Of a stretch of DNA of 64,000 nucleotides, positions 53,432 to 62,911 are shown in pieces. Origin of the DNA: Bacteroidota bacterium (GTDB taxonomy: Bacteria; Bacteroidota; Ignavibacteria; UBA10030; UBA8401); the NCBI GenBank assembly GCA_030679145.1, contig JAUXTU010000052.1:1-64000 (forward strand), written 5' to 3'. Position numbers and translations under genes: made by a program. The stretch's first letter is position 1, and each line of letters starts with the position of its first letter. The notes under the pieces were generated by a model. It saw nothing but the letters and a program-made list of their open reading frames with translations, was not told where the DNA came from and did not search any database.

Positions 53432-53579
53432 GGTGTTGTAAAATGGTTTGAGAAATTTGTGGTTATTATCGTTCTTTCTGTAATGAAATTAGAAAAAGAA
53501 GTGGAGAATTTAAAGGGAAAAATCTTTATATTTCTCAACCCAAAAAAGTCAATTATCTACAAAACTCAATGAGGAACGT

Positions 53580-54977
53580 ATGAAAAAATTTATCATTTAT
53601 GGAATGCTTGTTATCAGTGCGGCATCACTGGCATTGATGGGTTTCCAATGCTCATCTGCTGAGATGACAAGCGCAAAACTGTATATCAACAGAAAAGAAT
53701 TTACCAATGCTGAAGTTCAATTAATGAAAGAAGTTGCAAAGAATCCGAAAAACGAAGAAGCATGGTATTTACTTGGGCAGATTAGATTTGAATTGAAGAA
53801 TTATACAGGAATGAAAGATGCATTTGTTAAAGCAAAAGAAGTCGGTTCAAAATTCAAAAAAGAAGTTGAGGGACAAACGCTGGCAACGTGGGCGCGCTTG
53901 TTCAATCAGGGTGTTGAAGAATTGAACAAGGCTGAAGATTCAACCGGTTTTAATGCTGCAATTGAAACGTATAAATTAGCATCATATGTATTACCTGAAA
54001 GCACGATCAATCATCAAAATCTTGGTTTGGCGTACTATCGTAAAGGTGATTTTGACAATGCCATTCCGCCGTTGACAATTGCTTTAGATAAAGCAAATTC
54101 GCTGTTTGCAGTAAAAATTTTAAGCGGTATCTATTTGACACGGGCAAGTGAATTAAAATCAAAATTTACAGAACAGAACAGGGCTGCAATCGATGAAATG
54201 AAAAATCTTGGTCAGATAAGAGAAAAAATTAAAGCTGTTGATGTGAAATATTTTATTGGCGATCCAAGCAATATTGATAAAGAGACCAAGGGTAAGGGAA
54301 AGCAGGCAGTTGTTGTAAAAGAAAATTGGAAATATAATAAGTATAATTTAACTGTTGTGATTGAAGGAGAATTGGTTACGTCGGTAAAATATACAACCCC
54401 GTATGTTGCACCAATTGATTCATCAAGCCATAAGTTATCACTTGTGGAGTATGATAAAGCGATTGAAGTCCTGAAGAAAGGAAGTGCTTCATACCCTGAA
54501 GATGCGGAAATTTCTGAGAGTTTGATGAATTCATATATCGGTGCTGAGCGAAATGCAGAAGCACGAGTGTTATTAGATGAACGCGTAAGAAAATATCCCG
54601 ACAGCAAATTTGACCATTATAACCTTGGTGTATTCTTGCTAAAAGATAATAAGTACGAAGAATCTGTGAACGAATTTAAATCGGTGCTGGTAATTGATCC
54701 TGAATTTAGTTCAGCCACGTATAATCTTGCTGCAACATACGTTAACTGGGGTGTTGCTGAGCAAGAACGTTTAAAGAAAGAAAAGAAGGATGAAGATAAA
54801 TCGTATCAGGAAAAATTCAAACTAGCTATTCCATTTTTGGAAAAAGTGATTGAAACAAAACCGAATGATGTTCAAATATTGGAATTACTTGGACAGGTAT
54901 ATGCAAATTTAGGCAATGTTGAAAAAGCAAATGCCGCATATAAAAAAGCTGATGATATCAGACAGGAAAAAAATTAA
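53580..54977 (+). CDS. TPR-repeat lipoprotein
   Basis: The 465-residue protein has a lipoprotein signal (MLVISAASLALMGFQC). TPR units are visible: ...NEEAWYLLGQIRFELKNYTGMKDAF, TINHQNLGLAYYRKGDFDNAIPPL, AEISESLMNSYIGAERNAEARVLL, SKFDHYNLGVFLLKDNKYEESVNEF, and a final VQILELLGQVYANLGNVEKANAAY. A non-TPR insertion with KYNKYNLTVVIEGELVTSV lies at about 235-280. TPR lipoproteins act as assembly or scaffold factors at the outer membrane; the partner is not known. Confidence 0.82.
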   Translation: MKKFIIYGMLVISAASLALMGFQCSSAEMTSAKLYINRKEFTNAEVQLMKEVAKNPKNEEAWYLLGQIRFELKNYTGMKDAFVKAKEVGSKFKKEVEGQTLATWARLFNQGVEELNKAEDSTGFNAAIETYKLASYVLPESTINHQNLGLAYYRKGDFDNAIPPLTIALDKANSLFAVKILSGIYLTRASELKSKFTEQNRAAIDEMKNLGQIREKIKAVDVKYFIGDPSNIDKETKGKGKQAVVVKENWKYNKYNLTVVIEGELVTSVKYTTPYVAPIDSSSHKLSLVEYDKAIEVLKKGSASYPEDAEISESLMNSYIGAERNAEARVLLDERVRKYPDSKFDHYNLGVFLLKDNKYEESVNEFKSVLVIDPEFSSATYNLAATYVNWGVAEQERLKKEKKDEDKSYQEKFKLAIPFLEKVIETKPNDVQILELLGQVYANLGNVEKANAAYKKADDIRQEKN

Positions 54978-54992
54978 GAGATAATGTTTATG

Positions 54993-55045
54993 TCCGAAAC
55001 TGATGATCACAGATCGTGAACATTAGCTTCGGATTTTGTTTTTTT
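54993..55045 (+). terminator. terminator after the TPR gene
   Basis: TCCGAA (54993-54998) and TTCGGA (55028-55033) form the base of an extended imperfect hairpin, followed by TTTTGTTTTTTT. The DUF3467 gene starts just beyond, so it probably has its own promoter or is read through. Confidence 0.6.
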
Positions 55046-55058
55046 ATGAAAGAATATT

Positions 55059-55388
55059 ATGAGCAATCCACAGCCGCCGCAAGGACAACAGATTAACATT
55101 GAATTGGGAGAGAAAGAAGCAGAAGGGACGTATTCGAATCTTGCTATTATCACCCATTCGCCGGCAGAATTTGTCATCGATTTTACGCGAATTCTACCTG
55201 GTGTTCCGAAAGCACGCGTTCAAGCAAGAATTATTATGACACCCCAGCATACAAAATTATTGATGAATGCAATTCGTGATAATATCCAAAAGTATGAAGA
55301 AAAATTTGGTGAGATAAAGATTTTCGGAGAAGAGACCGCCAATCCTTTTGGTTTTCAAATTCCTGTAAAAGAAGAGAAAGTGCATTAG
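55059..55388 (+). CDS. DUF3467 domain protein
   Basis: The 109-residue protein matches DUF3467: INIELGEKEAEGTYSNLAIITHSPAEFVIDFTRILPG, then ARVQARIIMTPQHTKLLMNAIRDNIQKYEEKFG. The family is small, cytoplasmic and widespread in Bacteroidota-like genomes; its role is unknown. A short acidic/lysine tail (IPVKEEKVH) follows. A 6-bp hairpin (CTTCAC..GTGAAG, about 55422) stands downstream. Confidence 0.85.
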   Translation: MSNPQPPQGQQINIELGEKEAEGTYSNLAIITHSPAEFVIDFTRILPGVPKARVQARIIMTPQHTKLLMNAIRDNIQKYEEKFGEIKIFGEETANPFGFQIPVKEEKVH

Positions 55389-55527
55389 GCTGTGAGCGTT
55401 ACCACAATTTCGTAATTCTATTCTTCACAATATTAGTGAAGTAAGGGATATGTAGTTTGTTGTATTTCATAATACTGCATTGTATCTTGCCTTCAAGAAT
55501 TTCATTTAATTATCAAGGGGAATATTC

Positions 55528-58194
55528 ATGCAAACCTCTCTACTGCATTCCAAACGCCATTGGTTGAAATTGTTCGTTGTTCTTTTTGCAACCCTTCCGT
55601 TTTCATATAATTGTTTTGAACAACCGGCCGATTTCAAAGCACCAATGTGGGAAACCCCGCTGAATTTGACCCTGGTCAAGAAAACATTTTTTTTCAGCGA
55701 TGTAGTAAATAAAGATCCTAAATTTGATACAACAACCGGTGTTGTGCTTTATAAACCGACTGAAAATGCCATCGGTTCCAAACAAGGGATATCGAAAGAT
55801 GTCTTTACTATGCCCTCTCCAAAAGGGAATACGATTCAACAAGAGATTGGTGTTGTCCCCGTAGATATAGGAAATCAACCGCCCGCCAGTATAACAGCAA
55901 ATCAATTGGGAATCAAATCTTCCGATCTTAATCCTTCGATCGATCCTCAAATAGACACATTGTCACCTTCGCAATTGGGATTGCCGGTGGGAGTTCCATT
56001 TGTCACAGATCTTCCTGCAATTCAAATTGATCAAAATTTTGGTGATACAACACAATATACTTATTTAGTCTTTGCTAATGGAACAATGAGTTTAAAGATC
56101 ACCAATAATTTTCCATTTGCAATTAAGTTCGCAAACAATCAACTCCGATTGGTCAATTTCAATACTATAAATGATACAAATCAGACTGTGGCAGCATTTG
56201 TTTTTTCAGGTCAAATCGATGCGGGTACATTTGCTATTTCAAATCCGGTATTATTGGCAGGTGTTACAATGGATGGGATTTTGAAGTTGAAAGGTTCAAT
56301 GTCTACCGTTGGCGCAACGGGAAAACAATTGAATGCCAGTCATAACATAATATCAGAATTGAGTGTTACAAATGCCCAAATACAATCTATGGTTCCTGAA
56401 CCTTCCCCTTTAGTATTACCATTGAATGAAGTATTCGGTGATTCAACAGAATTTAAATATATTGTTTTCGAAAACGGACAAATGTCGCTGACGATAAACA
56501 ATAGTTTTCCTTTTGACATTCAATTTGTAGGCAATTCTCTTGTTCTGGTTAACAAAAATGATACAACACAAGTGGTCGGAACATTTGTATTTCCGGGTAA
56601 GATTACGGGAAAATCAGCGCCGGTATCCTCAAACCTTGTTCAATTAGCAAACAAAAGAATGGATGCAATTCTAAAGTTGAAAGGAACTGTAAACGTATCT
56701 AATTATTTGGGCAAAACCATCTTAAACAATGATATACTTACATCGACACTTTCGTTGACAAATGGATTTTTGCAGTCCGCGTTAGTGAATACCATCAATT
56801 TTAATCCAACCAGTGTGCTTGCTGTTAATGATTCCGGAGTTCTTCTTGATGAAAAGATCAAAGTAAAACTTGCAAAGTTTGAGAGTGGTGAAATGGAAGT
56901 CCGAATTGAAAATAGAACGGCTCTCAAATTGAGCGTTAAGTTTAGAATTTCGGAGTTGAAAGACAATTTGAAAGGTGGAAAAGTATTTAGTCTTGCCGGT
57001 GCCGATCAGGACACCATTGTTACAATAGATCCGGGGGTAACTTTGTCAGAGAAGATACAAATGAAAAATGTTTCATTTGTATCCCGTGATATAACGCCCA
57101 GCGGCGATACAAGTGTTACACAGAAATTGCATTTTGGTTTAGAAATAAAAACACTGAAAGCAAGCAGCGGATATATATTGGTCAATAAAACGGATCTGGT
57201 TGTTGCCGAAGTTAAACCTGATAGCACGTTAGGTTTTGTCCTTTCTGAAATACAAGGGAAAATTCCGCCGGAAACTTTATTGGTGAATCAATCTTTTGAT
57301 GTTGGGATCGGAGATATTGGAAACAATCTCACACTGAAAGGAATTAAGAGTGCAATTAATCTTTCAACGATAGTTGATTTGAGAGGGAAATTATTCCCAA
57401 CGGATGTGAATTTATATATAGTCCCAGTGAATAAATCCGGCGGCTACGCAGATTCTGTTCATATAACAAAACGCATCCAATCAGGAATTTCAATCATTCC
57501 AATTGATACTGCTTCGGTCAATAAATTGATGAACAGTTTCTTGGCAAGTCTGGGAGAATTACCTTCTAAATTCTTGGTGCGTGGCAATGTTATCATCAGC
57601 CCGCTCGATCTCTATGAGAATAATTCTAATGCAACAATTGGGGTAGGGGGGATAACTCAAAAAGACAGCGTATTTGTGAATTTAGATTACGCTATCCCTG
57701 TTGCAATTGGAATAAAAGATGGGCTATTGAAGAATCCGCCAACGGAATTTTCGGAAACGTTGCCTGATACAGCTCTCGTTAATCTTATTAAAAATGGGAA
57801 AATTTATCTCGACATCACAAATACATTCCCGCTTGATGTGGAATTGCAGTTAAAATTGCTGAAAGGAATTTTACCGGATAAAAAATTACCGGATACAATT
57901 TCTGCACCGGTGTTGACTATTCCTCAAAGCTTGACTGATACGGTGAATTATCCACCACTTCGAATTTTAGCAGACACAACAACTAATCGCACCGGTCAGC
58001 GTTCATTTACATTCCTTAATCTGACGCCGGATGATGCAAAAAAATTGAATGAAGCAGCATTCAGTGCAGTGGATCTGAAAATGAAAACATCCGGCAACGG
58101 AAACAGTGCCAAGGTATTCAATTTAACGGATAAGCTCGAGATGACCGTTAAGGCGAATATCATTTTCTTAGTCGATCAAGATAAATTAAAATAA
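55528..58194 (+). CDS. large cell-envelope protein with repeated LEA-like units
   Basis: The 888-residue protein has a signal segment (LKLFVVLFATLPFSYNC) whose Cys may be a lipidation site. Two related units are clear: FGDTTQYTYLVFANGTMSLK (about 171) and FGDSTEFKYIVFENGQMSLT (about 305), each followed by a I.N.FPF.I.F..N.L.LVN stretch, and a third, degenerate unit is near GKIYLDITNTFPLDVELQL (about 752). The pattern resembles LEA-14-like strands. No enzyme motif is present. Good ribosome site AAGGGG. The next gene encodes an outer-membrane barrel ten bases on, so the pair may act together at the surface. Family not known to me. Confidence 0.65.
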   Translation: MQTSLLHSKRHWLKLFVVLFATLPFSYNCFEQPADFKAPMWETPLNLTLVKKTFFFSDVVNKDPKFDTTTGVVLYKPTENAIGSKQGISKDVFTMPSPKGNTIQQEIGVVPVDIGNQPPASITANQLGIKSSDLNPSIDPQIDTLSPSQLGLPVGVPFVTDLPAIQIDQNFGDTTQYTYLVFANGTMSLKITNNFPFAIKFANNQLRLVNFNTINDTNQTVAAFVFSGQIDAGTFAISNPVLLAGVTMDGILKLKGSMSTVGATGKQLNASHNIISELSVTNAQIQSMVPEPSPLVLPLNEVFGDSTEFKYIVFENGQMSLTINNSFPFDIQFVGNSLVLVNKNDTTQVVGTFVFPGKITGKSAPVSSNLVQLANKRMDAILKLKGTVNVSNYLGKTILNNDILTSTLSLTNGFLQSALVNTINFNPTSVLAVNDSGVLLDEKIKVKLAKFESGEMEVRIENRTALKLSVKFRISELKDNLKGGKVFSLAGADQDTIVTIDPGVTLSEKIQMKNVSFVSRDITPSGDTSVTQKLHFGLEIKTLKASSGYILVNKTDLVVAEVKPDSTLGFVLSEIQGKIPPETLLVNQSFDVGIGDIGNNLTLKGIKSAINLSTIVDLRGKLFPTDVNLYIVPVNKSGGYADSVHITKRIQSGISIIPIDTASVNKLMNSFLASLGELPSKFLVRGNVIISPLDLYENNSNATIGVGGITQKDSVFVNLDYAIPVAIGIKDGLLKNPPTEFSETLPDTALVNLIKNGKIYLDITNTFPLDVELQLKLLKGILPDKKLPDTISAPVLTIPQSLTDTVNYPPLRILADTTTNRTGQRSFTFLNLTPDDAKKLNEAAFSAVDLKMKTSGNGNSAKVFNLTDKLEMTVKANIIFLVDQDKLK

Positions 58195-58204
58195 TCACCA
58201 CATC

Positions 58205-59644
58205 ATGAAGAAAGGACAAATGACAATGAAAAAGATTCAGATAAATTGTTTCGTTGCAACAGTTGTAATTCTTCTTGCATTTGATGTGGTTTTTACGACT
58301 ACATTATTTGCCGGAGGAGATAAATATTCACCCCGACTTGTTGGAATGGGACGCGCCTTTACTGCGTTCTCTCGCGGTCTCGATGCCGTCGGCGTCAATC
58401 CAGCAAATCTCGCGTTAAACGACAGAGATGCTACCGTGACGATCAACATTGTGCCGATAGGATTTTCTATTGGAAGCGATATGATCAATCTTCAGATATA
58501 TAATGATTTTTTTACGGGTGTTGATGATGGTGCAGGAAATCGCGTACCAAAATTTTTAACGGATGAAGATAAAGATAAAATTCTTGAACTATTCCCGTCT
58601 GGAATAGCCAATACTCAACTACGATTGGAAACAGCTCCGATTGGTGTTTCACTTCAATTCGGCGATTTTGGATTGGCGATAGTTCCGTCGGTGCAAACAG
58701 CATTGAACCTTGATCTCGATAAGGCATATCTTGAATTTCCTCTGCGAGGATATCCGGCTGGGAAATCATATAATTTCGATAATACGGCCATAAATGGACA
58801 ATCTGTTTTTGAAGTGAACTTCTCTGTAGGGTATTTGCTCCCTCTTGAACTTCCGTTCACCAGTGATATTGCGGTTGGTATAGGTGTGAAATATTTAAAT
58901 GGTCTTGCATTTATTGCCACCGATCATTACAATGCATCGATAGTACCAGAAGTAATCAATAATCCAGACGGTTCTCAATCAAATGGTGCAACGGTTGCAA
59001 ATTTTGATTTTCTGCAATGGGCAGCTGTTGTTGATGAAAAAAATCCAACACAACCAGCCGGCACTGGTCTTGGTTTTGATGTTGGTGTTTCAATGAGATT
59101 GCTGGAAGATATTCAGTTTGCCGTCAGCGTTACCGATATTGGGAAAATTAGTTGGGATAAAAATACAAAAGCAATAATTGGAAATGCTTCGCTTCGATTA
59201 GAATCAGTTGGTGACACCGCAAACCAGAATAAATTGAAAGAAGCTTTCAAAGGAAAGACAGTTGACACTACAGGATTTGAATTTGCTCTCCCAACGGCTG
59301 TGAATGTCGGTGCGGCAATTCAAATGGATGATATGTTTGATGTCATTCCGTTTCGCTGGCTAGTTGCTGTTGACGGACATTTTGGTTTGAATGAAATTGG
59401 CGGTAATACAAAGTTACCACAATTCTCAATCGGAACAGAACTTGATCCACTTGCAGGTTGGTTGCCGCTTCGAACTGGTATCACTATTGGTGGTCGTGAG
59501 CGATTTGCCTGGTCTGCTGGTTTTGGATTACATTTCGCAAACACTTTTGACCTTGATTTTGCAACACAAAGTATCGCACTGTTAACCAATCCGGAGACGT
59601 TTAGAACTGGTTCATTTACAATGGGAATGCGACTACGATTTTAA
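58205..59644 (+). CDS. outer-membrane beta-barrel protein, DUF5723/PorV-FadL-like
   Basis: The 479-residue protein has a signal peptide (CFVATVVILLAFDVVFTTTLFAGG). GDKYSPRLVGMGRAFTAFSRGLDAVGVNPANLAL is the typical opening of PorV/DUF5723-type barrels, and the protein ends in an aromatic-terminal strand (GSFTMGMRLRF). Many short amphipathic strands lie between. It may transport or anchor the preceding envelope protein. The start could be ATG 58205, 58220 or 58226; AAAGGA (58210-58216) best fits 58220/58226. Confidence 0.78.
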   Translation: MKKGQMTMKKIQINCFVATVVILLAFDVVFTTTLFAGGDKYSPRLVGMGRAFTAFSRGLDAVGVNPANLALNDRDATVTINIVPIGFSIGSDMINLQIYNDFFTGVDDGAGNRVPKFLTDEDKDKILELFPSGIANTQLRLETAPIGVSLQFGDFGLAIVPSVQTALNLDLDKAYLEFPLRGYPAGKSYNFDNTAINGQSVFEVNFSVGYLLPLELPFTSDIAVGIGVKYLNGLAFIATDHYNASIVPEVINNPDGSQSNGATVANFDFLQWAAVVDEKNPTQPAGTGLGFDVGVSMRLLEDIQFAVSVTDIGKISWDKNTKAIIGNASLRLESVGDTANQNKLKEAFKGKTVDTTGFEFALPTAVNVGAAIQMDDMFDVIPFRWLVAVDGHFGLNEIGGNTKLPQFSIGTELDPLAGWLPLRTGITIGGRERFAWSAGFGLHFANTFDLDFATQSIALLTNPETFRTGSFTMGMRLRF

Positions 59645-59664
59645 GATTAGTGCATTGATAGATT

Positions 59665-59710
59665 AGAAAATCCCCGATATCTTAAAAGGATGTTGGGGAT
59701 TTCTGTTTTT
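59665..59710. terminator. bidirectional terminator between the barrel gene and rpoN
   Basis: AAATCCCC (59668-59675) and GGGGATTT (59695-59702) form a stem extended by AGAA/TTCT with one bulge, then CTGTTTTT on the + strand and a T-rich minus-strand side (AAAA). It separates the convergent genes. Confidence 0.75.
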
Positions 59711-61151
59711 AAATAGCGCGGCGTAAACGGGCGACAGGTATCATCATTGATTCCCGGTATTTTGCTACAGTGCGGCGTGCAATATTGAATCCTTTTTCTT
59801 TTAGAATGGCGGCAATTTCTTCATCGCTAAATGGTTTTGATTTCTCTTCAGTGGCAAGTATCTCTTTGATTCGAAGTTTTACTTCTTTGTTGGAAACATC
59901 TTCACCGCTTTGCGTGCTGATTCCTTCACTGAAAAAATATCGTAATTCGTACACCCCAAAATCGGTCTGGACATATTTACCGTTCACAACTCTGCTAATA
60001 GTGGAAATGTCCATTCGAATTGTTTCTGCAATGTCTTTATAGATCAACGGTTTTAGTCCCTCGCCTGTTTCAAAGAAATCTTTTTGACGGTCTACAATTT
60101 CGTGCATTACTTTCAACATGGTTTCGCGACGCTGATAAATGGATGCGATGAACCATTTTGCCGCATCGAATTTTGAGCGAAGGAATTGTTTCGTATCCGT
60201 GCCGACATCCTTATTGCGTTTGGACATCAGGTCTTTGTAGCCGCGGTTGATACGGAGCGGGGGTACATTTTTATCATTCAATTGGATGATAAAGTTACTC
60301 TCGTCCTTTGTTACAATGAAGTCCGGCGTAAGATAATTCTGGGCAGAGTCGATTGTTCCTTCACCTGGTTTAGGATTTAGATGCGAGATCAATTCTAATA
60401 CTTTCTTAACATCATCAATCGAAATATTGAGCAGTTTCGCGATCTGCTCATAATGTTTCTTTGTGAATTCGTCAAAATGATCCCGTAATAATTTTTTTGC
60501 AAGTTCGAGCATTGCAGGTTCGCCCTTTGCAAACTCCAATTGTACAATAAGGCATTCCTGCAGGGAGCGAGAAGCAATTCCGACCGGTTCAAGACGTTGA
60601 ATAATCGCCAGCACCTCTTCAACTTGATCAACTTTTAAATGCAGTTTGTGTGCAAGATTGATATCGTTCACGATTGATTCGAGATCGCGTCGGAGATAAC
60701 CGTCTTCATCAATGTTCCCGATGATCTCTTCTGCAACGATCATTCCAATATCTGTCACATCGGCAAGCTGCAATTGTTCTGAAAGTTTTTCTGCCAAGGG
60801 TGTGATGGAAGCGATAGGAATCTCTTCTCTATCTTCATCATCATTGTTTTGAACTTCACGTTTTCCTCTGAACATCTCCTCATCGTTCAAATAATCCTCA
60901 AACGTGAATTCATCTTCTTTTTTCTTGGTGATGGTTTCTTCTGCTTCCGTATCAGCAACAGGATCGGTATCACTGAGTGTTTCAGCCTCTACTTCGCCGT
61001 CCACGCCTTCTTCCAATAATGGATTTATTTCCAATTCTGTTTTAATAAGCTGCTCTAACGCAAGCGAAGGAAGCTGCAGCAGTTTCAGATATTGGATCTG
61101 CTGCGGAGTGAGTTTTTGGAGTAACCTTTGTTGTTGTGAAAGATGCAGCAT
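59709..61151 (-). CDS. rpoN: RNA polymerase sigma-54 factor
   Basis: The 480-residue protein has the Gln/Leu-rich activator region (LSQQQRLLQKLTPQQIQYLKLLQLP), an acidic linker (TLSDTDPVADTEAEETITKKKEDE), the core-binding domain (LQECLIVQLEFAKGEP), the DNA-binding domain (TISRVVNGKYVQTDFGVYELRYFFSEG) and the RpoN box ARRTVAKYRE near the end. Sigma-54 works with enhancer-binding activators; none is encoded in the window and no clear TGGCAC-N5-TTGC site was seen in the intergenic DNA. Confidence 0.95.
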   Translation of the reverse strand: MLHLSQQQRLLQKLTPQQIQYLKLLQLPSLALEQLIKTELEINPLLEEGVDGEVEAETLSDTDPVADTEAEETITKKKEDEFTFEDYLNDEEMFRGKREVQNNDDEDREEIPIASITPLAEKLSEQLQLADVTDIGMIVAEEIIGNIDEDGYLRRDLESIVNDINLAHKLHLKVDQVEEVLAIIQRLEPVGIASRSLQECLIVQLEFAKGEPAMLELAKKLLRDHFDEFTKKHYEQIAKLLNISIDDVKKVLELISHLNPKPGEGTIDSAQNYLTPDFIVTKDESNFIIQLNDKNVPPLRINRGYKDLMSKRNKDVGTDTKQFLRSKFDAAKWFIASIYQRRETMLKVMHEIVDRQKDFFETGEGLKPLIYKDIAETIRMDISTISRVVNGKYVQTDFGVYELRYFFSEGISTQSGEDVSNKEVKLRIKEILATEEKSKPFSDEEIAAILKEKGFNIARRTVAKYRESMMIPVARLRRAI

Positions 61152-61153
61152 AA

Positions 61154-61720
61154 TTATACTACCGTCTCAATTCTTTTGTTCAATTGTTCTGTCCATTCTT
61201 TTCCAAACGCGCGTTCTAGCGGTGTGGAAACGAAATGATTCAACGCAATATTCTCTGTTTTGCCTTTGTTTAAGGCGGGTGTACATTCACCAAAAAATTC
61301 AAAATGAATCTCTTTCCCATTCCGTTCGGTTCGTCCGATCCGGATTGGAAAGAGGTGACACGATAATGGTTTTTGCCAAGAAATTTTCTTTTCGTAAAAT
61401 GCGCGTTCAAATGCACATTTGGCAATATTGTTATCATAATATACGAAGACACATGCTTTTCCTTCGACACATTGCGTAGCATAATTTCCTGTATCACCAT
61501 CAACCAACCCAAATTCATCTATGACAGAACGATGCAGTTGCGGTAAAAAATCTTTAATGATAGGGAATGCATTTTGAATTTCTTGGATCTCCTCATCTTG
61601 CAATGGAGCGCCGCGACCGCCGGGGAATGTGCAACATGCCCCTTTACATGCGTTGAGATCACACGAAAACTTCGTTTCCGCGATCGACTGGTGAACTTCT
61701 ATTTCAGCAATTGTAAACAT
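61154..61720 (-). CDS. DUF3109 family Cys-rich protein
   Basis: About 188 residues from the ATG at 61720, which gives the family's usual opening (MFTIAEIEVHQSIAETKFSCDLNACKGACCTFPGG); the track start adds 14 unlikely residues. Conserved Cys occur at KFSCDLNACKGACC, VEGKACVFVYYDNNIAKCAF and LSCHLFPIRI, suggesting a bound metal or Fe-S centre. DUF3109 is found in Bacteroidota-like genomes and its role is unknown. It ends 3 bases before rpoN starts, so the two are probably co-transcribed. Confidence 0.82.
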   Translation of the reverse strand: MFTIAEIEVHQSIAETKFSCDLNACKGACCTFPGGRGAPLQDEEIQEIQNAFPIIKDFLPQLHRSVIDEFGLVDGDTGNYATQCVEGKACVFVYYDNNIAKCAFERAFYEKKISWQKPLSCHLFPIRIGRTERNGKEIHFEFFGECTPALNKGKTENIALNHFVSTPLERAFGKEWTEQLNKRIETVV

Positions 61721-61794
61721 TTGTAGATGAAGATAAGAATATTTTGAGGAAGGTGAAAGCATTCCGCTGAAAGAAGCGAAGTAAAAATTCTTTT

Positions 61795-62907
61795 TTATAT
61801 TCTTAAAAACATCTTTCCCGCCATTTGTCTCACAATTCCTTTAAATTCAAGACTTAAAAGATTAACAAGAACATCGGAAGAAGAAAGCTGCGATTGCTCT
61901 GAAATAGTATCAATATGAAGCGGTTCATGGTTCAGGATATCAACAATTTTTTGTTCGAATGCATTAAGCTGGGGCGGTTCGATTGTATGTGGTTTTGATT
62001 TGAGAATAGGCTGAAGAGAAAGTTGTAGTTCTTCCAAAACATCGTCAATAGTTTGAACAAGTTTTGCCTGTCCGTTCTTAAGAAGTTTGTTTGTGCCAAA
62101 ACTTTTCTTCTCCGTAATGTTTCCTGGAAGGCAAAACAATTCCCGATTTTGATCGATCGCTGTTGTGGCTGTGATCATTGCTCCGCCATCCACATCGGAT
62201 TCGATAATGATCGTTCCAAGTGTCATTCCGCTGATAATACGATTGCGCCGTGGAAAAAATCCCGGATGCGACGGAGTGCTCATCAGTAGTTCAGAAATAA
62301 TGGCACCCTGATGATTAGATTCAATGAGATCAACTAATTTTTCATTCTCTTTTGGATAGATTTTGTCAATACTACCCCCAAGCACTGCAATCGTCCTTCC
62401 GTGAACATGAAGATTTGTTTTATGTGCTATTGTATCAACGCCTCTCGCTAATCCACTGACAACGGTTATTCCGCGTTGCGACAATTCTTTGGCAAAAACT
62501 TCCGTCATTTGCTTACCGTAGGAAGTTGGGTGTCTGGTGCCGACGATTGCAATGGAATAATTATCACTGAATTGAAATTTTCCACGGACGAATAATAGAA
62601 CGGGAGGATCGTAAATATTCTTTAGAAGGAGTGGATAGTTGTCATCCCAATAGGAAACAATAGTACCGTTCACTTTATTAAGCAGTGAAAATTGCTCTTC
62701 AATAAATTGTTGATTTCGTTCAGTGTGGCGGATCAACGAAGCATCTGTTTCTTTGATACCGGCGATCTTTATTAAAGAGCGCGGTTCTGCTGAAAAAATT
62801 TCTGTTGTCGAATTAAAATGATTGACAAGATTGATGATCTTTCGATCACTGATCTTTGGAAGGGATTTTAAATGCAGTAAGTCCTGAATACTGATGACAC
62901 CGCTCAT
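61795..62907 (-). CDS. dprA: DNA-processing protein DprA
   Basis: The 370-residue protein has an N-terminal HhH-like domain, the Rossmann-type DprA core (IAIVGTRHPTSYGKQM, VVSGLARGVDTIAHK, AVLGGSIDKIYPKEN, PGFFPRRNRIISGM, GGAMITATTAIDQNRELFCLPG) and a C-terminal winged-helix (LSSSDVLVNLLSLEFKGIVRQ). DprA loads RecA on incoming single-stranded DNA in transformation. No com genes are present. It lies 4 bases downstream of the phosphohexomutase gene. Confidence 0.94.
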   Translation of the reverse strand: MSGVISIQDLLHLKSLPKISDRKIINLVNHFNSTTEIFSAEPRSLIKIAGIKETDASLIRHTERNQQFIEEQFSLLNKVNGTIVSYWDDNYPLLLKNIYDPPVLLFVRGKFQFSDNYSIAIVGTRHPTSYGKQMTEVFAKELSQRGITVVSGLARGVDTIAHKTNLHVHGRTIAVLGGSIDKIYPKENEKLVDLIESNHQGAIISELLMSTPSHPGFFPRRNRIISGMTLGTIIIESDVDGGAMITATTAIDQNRELFCLPGNITEKKSFGTNKLLKNGQAKLVQTIDDVLEELQLSLQPILKSKPHTIEPPQLNAFEQKIVDILNHEPLHIDTISEQSQLSSSDVLVNLLSLEFKGIVRQMAGKMFLRI

Positions 62908-62911
62908 TCAA

